A stretch of DNA of 11,718 bases from Nitrosopumilales archaeon (GCA_009665115.1 WJXE01000036.1:1-11718); one strand, 5' to 3'. Counted from the stretch's first letter, positions 1 to 7,312 are shown. Translations and numbers: made by a program. Notes: generated by a model not told the origin, from the letters alone.

Positions 1-1801
1 TCTACCATATCTTTATGCCAGATCACAAGATCCGAGGATTGATCCAATTACAAAACTGGCCATCCCTAAAGATGAAGTACCGATCATAGTGAAGAGGGAG
101 ACATTTGTGAAACGAGGGACTCTAGCAGAGCCAGTTCAAACAAGACATGGCTTACATATCGATTTGTTCAGAACTTTTCAGAACAGATCCGTACAACTAT
201 ATGCTTTTAGTCACAAATACTCAGAATACACATTAAATGCGATTTGTGAAGCTCTCCTTAATGACAGCAAAATCGAATTTGAAGGTGATATAAGTGATCT
301 TCCAATCCAGAAATTAGCGGAATATTGCCTCAAAGACGCTGATCTAACCCTTCGCTTGACCACTTTCAACGACAACTTGTTGATGAAACTTTTAGTGGTT
401 ATCTGTAGAATTGGCAGGTTACCTCTAGATGATATTTCCCGTTTCGGCGTTAACCAATGGATAAGAGGAATATTATATTATGAACACCGCAGGCGAGGTG
501 CCTTGATCCCTCGACGTTCTGAGTTACAAGAAAAAGGAACTGCTTCAACTACAGCAATAATTAAAGAGAAAAAATACCGAGGCGGCTTGGTAGTCGAGCC
601 AATACTCGGGATCCATTTTAATGTAGTAGTAGTCGACTTTGCAAGTCTATATCCCAGCATTATTAAAGTTCACAATCTTTCTTATGAAACCGTCAACTGT
701 CCCCATATATCATGCAAAGGCGACCCAAAACAGCATATCCCGGAAACGACACACTGGATTTGCAAGGAAAAGAGAGGAATAACTTCTCTTTTAATAGGCT
801 CCTTGCGAGATTTGAGAGTAAATTATTATAAACACCTATCTAGGGACAAAACACTGAGTCATGAAGAACGTCAACTTTACGGAGTGGTCAGCCAGGCAAT
901 TAAAGTAATTCTTAATGCTGCCTATGGAGTGATGGGGGCGGAGATATTTCCGCTGTACTGCTTGCCGGTCGCTGACGCAACCGCGGCTATTGGAAGAAGT
1001 ACCACCGCTAGGACAATTGAGAAGTGCAAGCAAATAGGCATAGAGGTGATTTATGGAGATACTGACTCACTTTTTTTGAAAAATCCTTCAAATAAGCGAG
1101 TAGACGAAATTGCTGCCTGGGCTAGAAGCGTCCTTGGCGTGGACTTAGAGATAGACAAGCAATATCGTTATGTGGTGTTTAGCGATCTGAAGAAAAATTA
1201 TCTGGGTGTCCTGGCCGACGGTACCGTAGATGTCAAAGGCCTAACTGGGAAGAAATCCCATACTCCTCCGTTTATACGAAAGGCATTTTATAGTATTTTG
1301 GATATTTTGAGCAAAGTAAATTCCGAAAACGACTTCGAATCTGCAAAACAAAAAATCAAAACAATCATTCAACAAAACGCGAGTAATTTAGAGCAAAGAA
1401 AAATACCACTAGAAGAACTTAGTTTCAATGTAATGATAAATAAATCTCCGGATAAATATGGCAAGGCCACGGGAACAAGTTGGGCCATGTCATTAGACGG
1501 CAAGGATACGAAGACAGGAATCTACAAAGGGCTGCCGCAACACATCAAGGCAGCTAAGTTGCTAGTGGAAATAGGCAGGGACCTGAAAGCAGGAGATATT
1601 GTATCGTATGTAAAAACAATAACCGGTGATGGGGTTAAACCTGTGGAACTTGCAAGACCCGAAGAGGTAGATACAGAAAAATACGTAGACGCCATGGAAG
1701 CAACGTTTGATCAGCTGCTTTCGTCACTAAACTTTAATTTCAAATCACTCTTAGGCAAGCCACGACAGTCGAGCCTAGATGATCTATTTTGGGATAATTA
1801 A
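1..1801 (+). CDS. polB: Family B DNA polymerase, C-terminal part (5' end outside window)
   Basis: Replicative family B DNA polymerase with 3'-5' proofreading. The frame is open from base 2 and codes for about 599 residues. The GTG at 89 is internal, not a start. The first codons read LPYLYARS, the sequence that normally follows the Exo II motif (NxxxFD), so Exo I and Exo II lie just upstream of the window. Visible in order: Exo III YCLKD (323-337), polymerase motif A DFASLYPS (635-658), a Cys-bearing insert (CPHISC, then HWIC) before the fingers helix, motif B KVILNAAYG (902-928), motif C YGDTDS (1052-1069) with the catalytic aspartates, the KKNYLG / KG template-binding segment from about 1190, and the thumb. 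The tail QSSLDDLFW (1766-1792) resembles a PCNA-binding PIP box. All catalytic residues in view are intact. Whether the N-terminal region is complete cannot be seen. Confidence 0.95.
   Translation, partial: LPYLYARSQDPRIDPITKLAIPKDEVPIIVKRETFVKRGTLAEPVQTRHGLHIDLFRTFQNRSVQLYAFSHKYSEYTLNAICEALLNDSKIEFEGDISDLPIQKLAEYCLKDADLTLRLTTFNDNLLMKLLVVICRIGRLPLDDISRFGVNQWIRGILYYEHRRRGALIPRRSELQEKGTASTTAIIKEKKYRGGLVVEPILGIHFNVVVVDFASLYPSIIKVHNLSYETVNCPHISCKGDPKQHIPETTHWICKEKRGITSLLIGSLRDLRVNYYKHLSRDKTLSHEERQLYGVVSQAIKVILNAAYGVMGAEIFPLYCLPVADATAAIGRSTTARTIEKCKQIGIEVIYGDTDSLFLKNPSNKRVDEIAAWARSVLGVDLEIDKQYRYVVFSDLKKNYLGVLADGTVDVKGLTGKKSHTPPFIRKAFYSILDILSKVNSENDFESAKQKIKTIIQQNASNLEQRKIPLEELSFNVMINKSPDKYGKATGTSWAMSLDGKDTKTGIYKGLPQHIKAAKLLVEIGRDLKAGDIVSYVKTITGDGVKPVELARPEEVDTEKYVDAMEATFDQLLSSLNFNFKSLLGKPRQSSLDDLFWDN
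1766..1792 (+). other. PIP-like PCNA-interaction tail of DNA polymerase
   Basis: The last residues before the stop contain QSSLDDLFW. The PIP-box pattern is Q, two residues, an aliphatic residue, two residues, then two aromatics. Gln and Leu fit. The aromatic pair appears as Leu-Phe followed by Trp, so the match is good but not perfect. Such tails tether archaeal B-family polymerases to the sliding clamp. Binding is inferred. Confidence 0.55.
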
Positions 1802-1829
1802 TTTTTCTCGCTGAATGCTACGAGAAAAA
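1802..1829. terminator. Perfect inverted repeat directly after the polymerase stop
   Basis: The arms tttttctcg (1802-1810) and cgagaaaaa (1821-1829) are exact reverse complements separated by 10 nt. The left arm starts on the base after the TAA stop. The stem is AT-rich with oligo-T at its outer left side. It could be a transcript-end hairpin or a termination or processing site. Archaeal termination usually depends on T-tracts rather than hairpins, so the role is uncertain. Confidence 0.4.
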
Positions 1830-2206
1830 GCTAAAACTAATAGATCTCCTTTGCTTATGCGGAGTGGCGGCTATACAGGTTTCCACTATTGGTGTGAATC
1901 GATTCTTAACAGAGTATAATAGACCGATATGTGTTTATGTACGCACAGGTGGTCCTTAGATATCCGCAGGAAATTTGTGCTGGCGATTGGATGATGCATA
2001 CTCTCGAATCTGAGTCTGATTTAATTCTATAGATTTTATTTGAACGGGTCTCTTTAGGTTTTTGTACGTATGCATCGCGTGTCGATTGTATGATGATTGG
2101 TCATCTTACGCGCATTGAAAATGACGCGCGCGATGAACATAAGGATTATCTGCAGCAAAAAAATAAGAAATTTAATCAAGGTCACGTACTTACAAGCTGA
2201 TAAATA
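1830..2206. other. Non-coding stretch with short repeats, no gene recognised
   Basis: No convincing reading frame, tRNA or rRNA is seen between the polymerase and the ureohydrolase. It holds an imperfect direct repeat (cgattggatgatg at 1984-1996 and cgattgtatgatg at 2083-2095, 12 of 13 identical). It also holds a 9-bp inverted repeat (gatgcatac at 1993-2001 against gtatgcatc at 2068-2076) and a GC-rich foldback around 2110-2132. A purine/A-rich run followed by aaatttaatc (about 2168-2177) is a possible TATA region for the next gene. A small RNA or a decayed gene is possible but unproven. Confidence 0.4.
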
Positions 2207-3208
2207 TTGAAAAGATATCTCGACGTTCTCTCGACTCTGTTCATTCCCCCAGAAAGAACGAGAGGAAGGTACAGCTTCGCAGATATACCTGTTAAAGTAT
2301 CATTCGAAAAATCCAATGTCGTATTCTATGGTGCACCAATTGATATCACAACCAGTTTTGGAAAAGGGACAGTGAGGGGACCGGAAGCAATTAGATTAAC
2401 TTCGGCACGCCAAATTGAAACTTTTCTGTTGGATGAGAAGGTGGATATCTATGATCGAGCGAGAATATTTGATATAGGAGATCTGAAAATCCCTGCATCA
2501 GTCAAGAATATGAGAAAAAGAAGTCCTAATAATCTTGCGTTTAATTTGTCATATCTAGGCAGCAAGATTCATAAAATAACTTCTCTAATTCATAATGCAA
2601 ATAAAGTACCGGTGCTGATGGGTGGCGAACATACTCTGTCTTACTATACTCTCAAGGCGCTTTCGTACGAAAAACCATTGGTAATTCACTTCGATGCCCA
2701 CAGGGACATGAAACCTGAATATGAGGGAATAAAGATGTGCCATACCACCCCGTTTTACCATATTATGAATGATGGATATATCCCAGGAAAGAATATAATT
2801 CAAATCGGAATACGGCAGACTGATCGAGAAGAAAATGAAATAGCAAAAAAAAATCAGGTTATGACGTTTGACGCGTGGGAAGTACATGAGAGAATTGATA
2901 ATCTATTAAAGTATATTCGAAAAGCAACACGTAATGTAAATATCTACATATCTTTTGACATAGACGTTTACGATTCACCCTATGTACCATGTACAGGGAC
3001 ACCAGAACCATTCGGGCTGGATCCCTTTGATGTCAGGAGAATTCTTAAGAATATATGCTCAACTGCAAAGCTCATAGGGGTCGATATCGTTGAAGTGGGA
3101 TTGAGAAATGGTGATTATCGTGAAGGAACATTGGCGTCACAAACTTTGTTTCGTATACTCTCACGACTGCCTGACTTAAAGAAACATTCCGGTATGTTAA
3201 AGGCATAG
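2207..3208 (+). CDS. Ureohydrolase family protein (agmatinase/arginase-like)
   Basis: Mn-dependent hydrolase of the arginase/agmatinase/formiminoglutamase superfamily, 333 residues, which hydrolyses guanidino-type substrates and usually releases urea. The six metal ligands of the family are all present: His142 in GGEH, Asp163, His165 and Asp167 in FDAHRD, and Asp251 and Asp253 in SFDID. The TGTPEPFGL loop (263-271) and GVDIVEV with its Glu (about 291-297) are also intact. Unusual points are Asp-Ser (256-257) where most members have Asp-Pro, and CTGTP instead of the usual PGTGTP context. The TTG start is well supported. A TAA lies two codons upstream (2201-2203), and there is no other ATG, GTG or TTG before the conserved YGAPID segment. 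Agmatinase (agmatine to putrescine plus urea) is the likeliest activity, but family membership does not fix the substrate. It stands alone between non-coding gaps and converges on thrS. Confidence 0.85.
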   Translation: MKRYLDVLSTLFIPPERTRGRYSFADIPVKVSFEKSNVVFYGAPIDITTSFGKGTVRGPEAIRLTSARQIETFLLDEKVDIYDRARIFDIGDLKIPASVKNMRKRSPNNLAFNLSYLGSKIHKITSLIHNANKVPVLMGGEHTLSYYTLKALSYEKPLVIHFDAHRDMKPEYEGIKMCHTTPFYHIMNDGYIPGKNIIQIGIRQTDREENEIAKKNQVMTFDAWEVHERIDNLLKYIRKATRNVNIYISFDIDVYDSPYVPCTGTPEPFGLDPFDVRRILKNICSTAKLIGVDIVEVGLRNGDYREGTLASQTLFRILSRLPDLKKHSGMLKA

Positions 3209-3304
3209 ACAACAGCACGTTAATTAGAGACGAAGCCTAGATTAAATCAAAAGAGTGGATGTGATAATGAGAAAACTACTCTTAAATTCATTGATGTTGT
3301 TGTG

Positions 3305-3316
3305 AAAAATATTTTT
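3305..3316. terminator. T-rich palindrome between convergent genes
   Basis: The perfect 12-bp palindrome aaaaatattttt lies between the ends of the ureohydrolase gene and thrS, giving oligo-T on both strands. T-tracts are the main archaeal termination signal, so this could stop transcription from both sides. The role is inferred. Confidence 0.35.
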
Positions 3317-3398
3317 GAACATCAAAGTGAACTCAGTTCTGTTACAAGCCGGCTATTCCATATGCCTTATATTTGTGTAAGGTGCTTTGTACTATTAA

Positions 3399-5318
3399 CT
3401 AAACCATAATTTGTGGTCGGTTAGAAAGATATGGTGGAAGATTTAGTGGAATATACGGCTTTCCATTTGTCAAGGAATTTATTTCGTCTCCAAGTTGTGC
3501 CAACATTATTTTGCGCTGTTCCCCTAGATTTCGATCGCGAACGACAAACCATCCAGTCTGCATCTCTTTATCTCCTATTACTATGGTATAGTTAATCCAT
3601 TCGGTTTCAGACTGTCTAATTTTATTTGCGACAGACTCATTTCGGTCATCTATATCCGTCCTGACCTTCCGGCTTGAAAGTTCTGTATAGATTTCTCTAC
3701 AAAGATCTAAATGCTGCGTGCTCACCGGAATGATACGAACCTGAGTGTGGGCAAGCCAAAGGGGTAAAGACGGCTTACCCCCGTCTCTTGCAACTTTTGC
3801 GCAGTTCTCTAATAATGCGAACATTACTCTCTCAACTGCGCCGCTGGGAGAGTTGTGTAATATAATGGGATTTTTCTTCTCGCCATTCTCGTCAACAAAT
3901 TCGATTCCATAACGGCTACCATTCTCGACATCTATTTGGTCAGTAGAAAGAGCTGATGCTTTTCCAGTACTATCGATATAATTGAACTCCCACTTTAGAA
4001 TAAAATAAAAGGATCTATCCTTCCATATCTCCACTAACACTGGCCTCCCAAATCTGCTAACAATTTTATTTATGAATGTCTGATTTCCATTATAGAAATC
4101 TTCAGTAAACCGTATTGCCATTTCGAGGTCGTTTGTCGTAGAAAGCCCCAGTGCATTGATCACGGTGGTAGATAGTTCAAATCGCCGAAGTAATTCCTCC
4201 TTTGCCTGCTCCATATTGCTGCATAGCGCGTGACAGTCAGGCATACTGAAAGCCCTAAGTCGCCGTAGACCGGAGAGCTCCCCACTCTTTTCCCTTCTAA
4301 AGCTGTAGCGAGTAAGCTCGTAAAGCTTTAAGGGCAGATGTTTATATGATAACTGAAAGTCTTTAGCCATCAAAAATTGGCCGAAGCATGCTGCGAATCT
4401 CAAGAAGAGTTGTTTATTGTTATCACTTGTGATAGTATACTGGCGAGCAGGAAAGCGATTGAAATAACTCTCCAGAGATGGATGCTTTGAATCATACATT
4501 ATAGGCGTTTCAACCTCAATACCTCCATATTCCATTACCTGCTGAGTGACATATTGTTCTATTAACGATTTCATCAATTTACCCTTTGGATAGTAACGCA
4601 GATTCCCAACATCCGAAGCAGGCTCATAATCCGCAATTCCCATCCTTTTCATTAATCTGACATGAGCTGGCTGCTCGACTGTTGACCTCTTCTTGGCCAT
4701 TTCGTAATTTGCTAGAGCATGCAGATTTTGGTTTCCGGCATTGAATTTGTATTCTTTGATAGGTGACAGCTTTCCGTCTGGTTCCAAGATGTACCAGATC
4801 GAAGCTAATTTTTCTTCTTCTCTAAGTGCAGACGAAACCTTCGTTTCCCAAGAATTATTAATACGGTCGCTGCTACTGGCAACAACTGGAGCAATATTGG
4901 AGGTCTGTTTTGTTACTATTTTATAATTTTCCGCCAACGGATGTCCTTTAACCTTGATTTCAAAAGCCTTGGTCCATCCGAAGGGTGCTCTATGAACGTC
5001 CACGAATCGCTCCTTCGCAAATTTCTCAATTGACTTTATAACTTCCAGAGCACGTTCAGGCAAAGCGAGATCAGATGTTAGGTGCGCGTATGGATAAATC
5101 AGTAATCTTTTACTTTTTACTGTGGCGAGATATCTTTCTATTTCATTAACTGCAATCCTAGCCAGGTTTTCGTCATCTCCATTCTCGATAGCAACAAGAG
5201 TAACGACGAGGTCTTCAAAACGAACTTTGCTACTCGAGACATTTTCTTCGGCTTCTCTGATCTCCTTGGCGATGGGTTGATACTCTACGAAATCAGAATG
5301 AAGCTGAAGTAAGCGCAT
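3399..5318 (-). CDS. thrS: Threonyl-tRNA synthetase, archaeal type
   Basis: Class II synthetase that charges tRNA-Thr, 639 residues and full length for archaea. Residues 1 to about 140 match the archaea-specific N-terminal editing domain (D-aminoacyl-tRNA deacylase-like fold; MRLLQLHSDFVEY and LVVTLVAIENGDDE), which removes mischarged serine. The catalytic core follows. Motif 1 lies around VETPIMYD (269-276). Motif 2 lies in FRREKSGELSGLRR (340-353). The zinc ligands are Cys311, His363 and His488, and motif 3 is PSGAVERVMFALLE (491-504) with Arg497. The C-terminal anticodon-binding domain runs from about 515 (WLAHTQVRIIPV; GDKEMQTG; VVRDR). His524 sits where homologues commonly have Pro (LAPTQV), a minor oddity. 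It starts at ATG 5318, 70 bp after the stop of the small zinc protein on the same strand, so the two may be cotranscribed. A weak TATA-like CCTTTATTTC (minus strand, about 5349-5358) could also give thrS its own promoter. Confidence 0.97.
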   Translation of the reverse strand: MRLLQLHSDFVEYQPIAKEIREAEENVSSSKVRFEDLVVTLVAIENGDDENLARIAVNEIERYLATVKSKRLLIYPYAHLTSDLALPERALEVIKSIEKFAKERFVDVHRAPFGWTKAFEIKVKGHPLAENYKIVTKQTSNIAPVVASSSDRINNSWETKVSSALREEEKLASIWYILEPDGKLSPIKEYKFNAGNQNLHALANYEMAKKRSTVEQPAHVRLMKRMGIADYEPASDVGNLRYYPKGKLMKSLIEQYVTQQVMEYGGIEVETPIMYDSKHPSLESYFNRFPARQYTITSDNNKQLFLRFAACFGQFLMAKDFQLSYKHLPLKLYELTRYSFRREKSGELSGLRRLRAFSMPDCHALCSNMEQAKEELLRRFELSTTVINALGLSTTNDLEMAIRFTEDFYNGNQTFINKIVSRFGRPVLVEIWKDRSFYFILKWEFNYIDSTGKASALSTDQIDVENGSRYGIEFVDENGEKKNPIILHNSPSGAVERVMFALLENCAKVARDGGKPSLPLWLAHTQVRIIPVSTQHLDLCREIYTELSSRKVRTDIDDRNESVANKIRQSETEWINYTIVIGDKEMQTGWFVVRDRNLGEQRKIMLAQLGDEINSLTNGKPYIPLNLPPYLSNRPQIMV

Positions 5319-5388
5319 TTATTAGACGAAGACAGTATAATCAGATAGGAAATAAAGGTTTTTCAAAATGATGTATGTGGATTTCTTT

Positions 5389-5595
5389 TTATTGCCATCG
5401 AGCCCTCTCGTTCTCTCGATCGTCTTTTGTAGCTTTTTTCCATTCTTTGTAATGCGTTTTACAAAGATAAACACGTTTGTCCGAATTGACAACCAAATCT
5501 GATGCCATTCGTGCCTTGCTACCGCTCATTGATCGCTGGGCGGATTGCTCGCAACCTTGAACGCTACAATTCACTCCTTTCTCCACCCTACCCAT
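5389..5595 (-). CDS. Small zinc-binding protein (Cx4C...CxxH)
   Basis: A 68-residue basic protein beginning MGRVEKG. Cys10 and Cys15 (CSVQGC) with Cys45 and His48 (CKTH) form a probable single zinc site. The C-terminus is very rich in Lys, Arg and Glu (YKEWKKATKDDRENERARW). I associate this pattern with a small conserved thaumarchaeal protein of unknown function. A nucleic-acid or ribosome role would fit the charge but is inference. The frame is open to an earlier ATG at 5712, giving 107 residues. I prefer ATG 5595 because a strong TATA box (CCTTTTATATTTG on the minus strand, 5617-5629) lies about 29 bp upstream of it and the homologous part begins there. The extra 39 residues of the long form lack recognisable motifs. 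The gene lies 70 bp upstream of thrS on the same strand. Confidence 0.7.
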   Translation of the reverse strand: MGRVEKGVNCSVQGCEQSAQRSMSGSKARMASDLVVNSDKRVYLCKTHYKEWKKATKDDRENERARWQ

Positions 5596-5616
5596 GTACG
5601 TCCGGAAGAGACAATG

Positions 5617-5629
5617 CAAATATAAAAGG
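5617..5629 (-). promoter_or_regulatory. TATA box for the small zinc protein gene
   Basis: On the minus strand this reads CCTTTTATATTTG, a close match to the archaeal box A. Its centre is about 28-29 bp from ATG 5595, so the transcript would have almost no leader. It lies inside the longer alternative frame that begins at 5712, which argues against that longer start. Confidence 0.55.
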
Positions 5630-5814
5630 TAATCGACACCGAGCAAATCTTGAGATGGGGAATAAAAATCTCTGTATAGACTGAACAGCTGGTCAAACTT
5701 TTGCAGAAGCATGAGTGGCTAGCAATATTCTTCTGTTCGCCGACTCAATTAATAATGACCTGACGTAATTCCGTTTTTAACATTAATGGATATTAACAGA
5801 TTGATTCAGTAAAT

Positions 5815-5826
5815 AAGATATATCTT
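5815..5826 (+). promoter_or_regulatory. Palindromic TATA-like element
   Basis: The perfect 12-bp palindrome aagatatatctt is centred about 25 bp before the ATG at 5846, the spacing expected for a leaderless archaeal transcript. It could serve as a TATA box, an operator, or both. No other strong element is seen between 5713 and 5845. Confidence 0.4.
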
Positions 5827-5845
5827 TGATGATAGAAATTAAACA

Positions 5846-6019
5846 ATGTATGGACACCCAGCAGGTTCCTATGAGGTTAATAATTTGGTTTTAACCTTGT
5901 TCTCGCCAGCAGCTCAGATTTGGGGAATTAACAGCATCATTAGGCATTCAGAAATATATCCAACTAATATTTTCTCACAATTAACTTTGGAGTTGCCTAG
6001 ATTACAAAGGTTTTTGTGA
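5846..6019 (+). CDS. Possible small protein, 57 residues
   Basis: An ATG-to-TGA frame beginning MYGHPAGSYEVNNLVLT. I do not recognise it. The middle (NNLVLTLFSPAAQIWGINSII) is fairly hydrophobic and might be one amphipathic or membrane-touching helix. There are no cysteines and few charges. Support comes from the palindromic TATA-like element 25 bp upstream and from tight spacing to the next frame, whose ATG follows 6 nt after this stop. Chance occurrence in AT-rich intergenic DNA is quite possible. Confidence 0.3.
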   Translation: MYGHPAGSYEVNNLVLTLFSPAAQIWGINSIIRHSEIYPTNIFSQLTLELPRLQRFL

Positions 6020-6025
6020 AGGTTA

Positions 6026-6283
6026 ATGAGACATACGGAGAAAAGTAAGAAAAAAAATAGAAGGTGGGATGCGATCTTAGTAAGTATTGGAATGACGATA
6101 GGTTTCTGTATTATTGTCATGAAAATTACAGGTTATTGGCCATGCCATTTGATAAATGTCATGCATATCCAACAGGTGTCTTGTGATAAGTCTATACCTG
6201 AAAACGTGTCTTCGATAACAAATTGGCTCCAACATGTATTCTCTCCTCCTCGCTTCTCATTACAAATTCTTCAAAGTACCTAA
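6026..6283 (+). CDS. Possible small single-pass membrane protein, 85 residues
   Basis: The frame starts MRHTEKSKKKNRRW, a strongly basic segment. A hydrophobic stretch follows from about Ala16 to Met32 (AILVSIGMTIGFCIIVM), giving the layout of a membrane protein with its N-terminus inside. Three cysteines occur (residues 28, 40 and 53). No family is recognised. GAAGG (6018-6022) overlaps the preceding stop and could act as a ribosome-binding site, though its spacing of 3 nt is short. The last 92 bases overlap the end of the opposite-strand ATP-grasp gene, which is more overlap than usual for convergent genes. The C-terminal part may therefore be only an antisense shadow. Confidence 0.38.
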   Translation: MRHTEKSKKKNRRWDAILVSIGMTIGFCIIVMKITGYWPCHLINVMHIQQVSCDKSIPENVSSITNWLQHVFSPPRFSLQILQST

Positions 6284-7184
6284 TGATGGTGATCTCGGAA
6301 ATTGTTGGTACCGAAATCTGTCTTCCTTCGATCATATCTAGTAACAGTGCAGGAAAGTTAGCTCCAGCCAAGCTAGTAAATATGGTCCCACCTCCCATTC
6401 TTGGATTTACTTCTATCAGTTTAAGTCTGCCCTCTGCAGACTCTTTCATTTGCATACAACAGGGACCCCTAATACCAATGTATTCTGCAATATTCATACA
6501 ATCTATTTCCAAAGCTGGATCTCGCAGTACTCTGCCTTTTGTAGAAATACCTGCCTTTGTTTGCATTCGGATCCTAGGTACGGCGATTAACGGTTTCCCA
6601 TTTAGATCAGAAAGCACATCTACAGTATATTCGGTTCCTGGTAGATATTCTTGAAATACGAGATCGTCGCGTTTAGATGTTATGTATCTAAGATCGGATT
6701 CATCATCGATTTTGACTATGCCACGGCTTCCCTTCCCGAACCGAGGTTTGGCAAGTACCGGAAATATGTCTATCTTGTTTGGCTCCTCTGTAGTAAATGG
6801 AAGAATAAATTTATTAGAAAGAGTTTGAAACGTTAACATCTTGTCACGACAAATTTCTAACTTATCTCTGTCGCTTACAATCGCTTCAGCTCCCATCTCC
6901 GCAAGTTGTTTTCGGTTTTCGCTATAGGGGTAAATATCGAAACCTGAAGATGGCATCAGAACCTCAACTTGATACATCTTTACAATATGAAACAATCTAT
7001 CCACGAAAGAGTGGTCGTCAGCCTCAGGAATTACTTCATTTACGTCGGCCATGAAAAAACCTGCTGACAAGGAGCTGGAGTCAGTAGCAAGAATCCTCCC
7101 TCCGAATGCGGCCATCTTCAAAGACTTGATAGTGTTTATTCCGGCAGGGCCGGCAGCACCCGGGACTAGAACTGTCGACGTCAT
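6192..7184 (-). CDS. ATP-grasp ligase, carbamoyl-phosphate-synthase-like
   Basis: Cytosolic ATP-grasp enzyme of the CarB-like group, which activates a carboxylate as acyl-phosphate and joins it to an amine or thiol. It has 330 residues from ATG 7184. The N-terminus is a Rossmann-like pre-ATP-grasp domain (VLVPGAAGPAGINTIKSL, about 5-22). The ATP-grasp fold follows: AKPRFGKGSRG (about 145-155) with nucleotide-binding Lys, QEYLPGTEYTVD (about 178-189), and the metal-binding EVNPRMGGG (about 258-266). The catalytic Glu and Asn are present. The substrate is unknown. A TTG at 7196 adds four residues and lies about 26 bp from a TATA-like element, so that start cannot be excluded. I prefer the ATG because the first beta strand begins right after it. 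It is divergent from the PHP gene and is one of two ATP-grasp genes in this locus. Confidence 0.8.
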   Translation of the reverse strand: MTSTVLVPGAAGPAGINTIKSLKMAAFGGRILATDSSSLSAGFFMADVNEVIPEADDHSFVDRLFHIVKMYQVEVLMPSSGFDIYPYSENRKQLAEMGAEAIVSDRDKLEICRDKMLTFQTLSNKFILPFTTEEPNKIDIFPVLAKPRFGKGSRGIVKIDDESDLRYITSKRDDLVFQEYLPGTEYTVDVLSDLNGKPLIAVPRIRMQTKAGISTKGRVLRDPALEIDCMNIAEYIGIRGPCCMQMKESAEGRLKLIEVNPRMGGGTIFTSLAGANFPALLLDMIEGRQISVPTISEITIIRYFEEFVMRSEEERIHVGANLLSKTRFQV

Positions 7185-7221
7185 GAACCTAGGCAAATGG
7201 CATTACCAATTAGTACAGTCG

Positions 7222-7244
7222 TATAAGGTATATAACTTATAAGT
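7222..7244. promoter_or_regulatory. AT-rich palindromes in the divergent promoter region
   Basis: Between the two divergent genes lies tataag (7222-7227), an 8-nt spacer and cttata (7236-7241). An overlapping perfect 10-bp palindrome, acttataagt, spans 7235-7244. The minus-strand reading offers several TATA-like boxes at suitable distance from the ATP-grasp starts. It may be the box A of the leftward gene, an operator, or both. Confidence 0.4.
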
Positions 7245-7282
7245 ATTTATGCAAAAGTCTGTTGCGTTTTATCTGGTTAAAA

Positions 7283-7292
7283 TTTTTATAAC
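7283..7292 (+). promoter_or_regulatory. TATA box for the PHP gene (leaderless)
   Basis: The sequence tttttataac contains a TTTATA-type box A. Its centre is about 25 bp before ATG 7313, so transcription should begin at or near the A of the start codon. No Shine-Dalgarno sequence precedes the ATG, as expected for a leaderless message. Confidence 0.6.
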
Positions 7293-7312
7293 AAAGATCA
7301 GTATAGTATACT

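Noticed and set aside
89..91. GTG as start of the DNA polymerase gene
   Set aside because: The frame is open upstream to the window edge and encodes the conserved exonuclease-domain sequence LPYLYARS, so this GTG is an internal valine.
1860..1920. Possible tRNA remnant in the gap after the polymerase
   Set aside because: No T-loop GGTTCRAAYCC sequence or cloverleaf pairing could be found.
2090..2199. C/D box guide RNA (C box ATGATGA at 2090-2096)
   Set aside because: No D' box at the expected distance, and the nearest CTGA (about 2197) is roughly 100 nt away, too far for a typical archaeal C/D RNA of 50-60 nt.
2585..2887. Minus-strand 100-codon frame inside the ureohydrolase gene
   Set aside because: It is antisense to the catalytic core of a clear enzyme gene. 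No motif or start signal supports it.
3267..3305. 12-codon Leu-rich frame MRKLLLNSLMLL, a possible leader peptide
   Set aside because: Too short to judge. It lies between convergent genes with no downstream gene on the same strand to regulate, and attenuation by leader peptides is not expected in archaea.
5914..6120. Minus-strand 68-codon hydrophobic frame
   Set aside because: Its hydrophobicity comes from reading A-rich codons of the opposite strand. It has no promoter or ribosome-binding site and overlaps the two more plausible plus-strand frames.
6223..6654. Plus-strand 143-codon frame opposite the ATP-grasp gene
   Set aside because: It is fully antisense to an intact, conserved ATP-grasp domain and shows no family motifs of its own.
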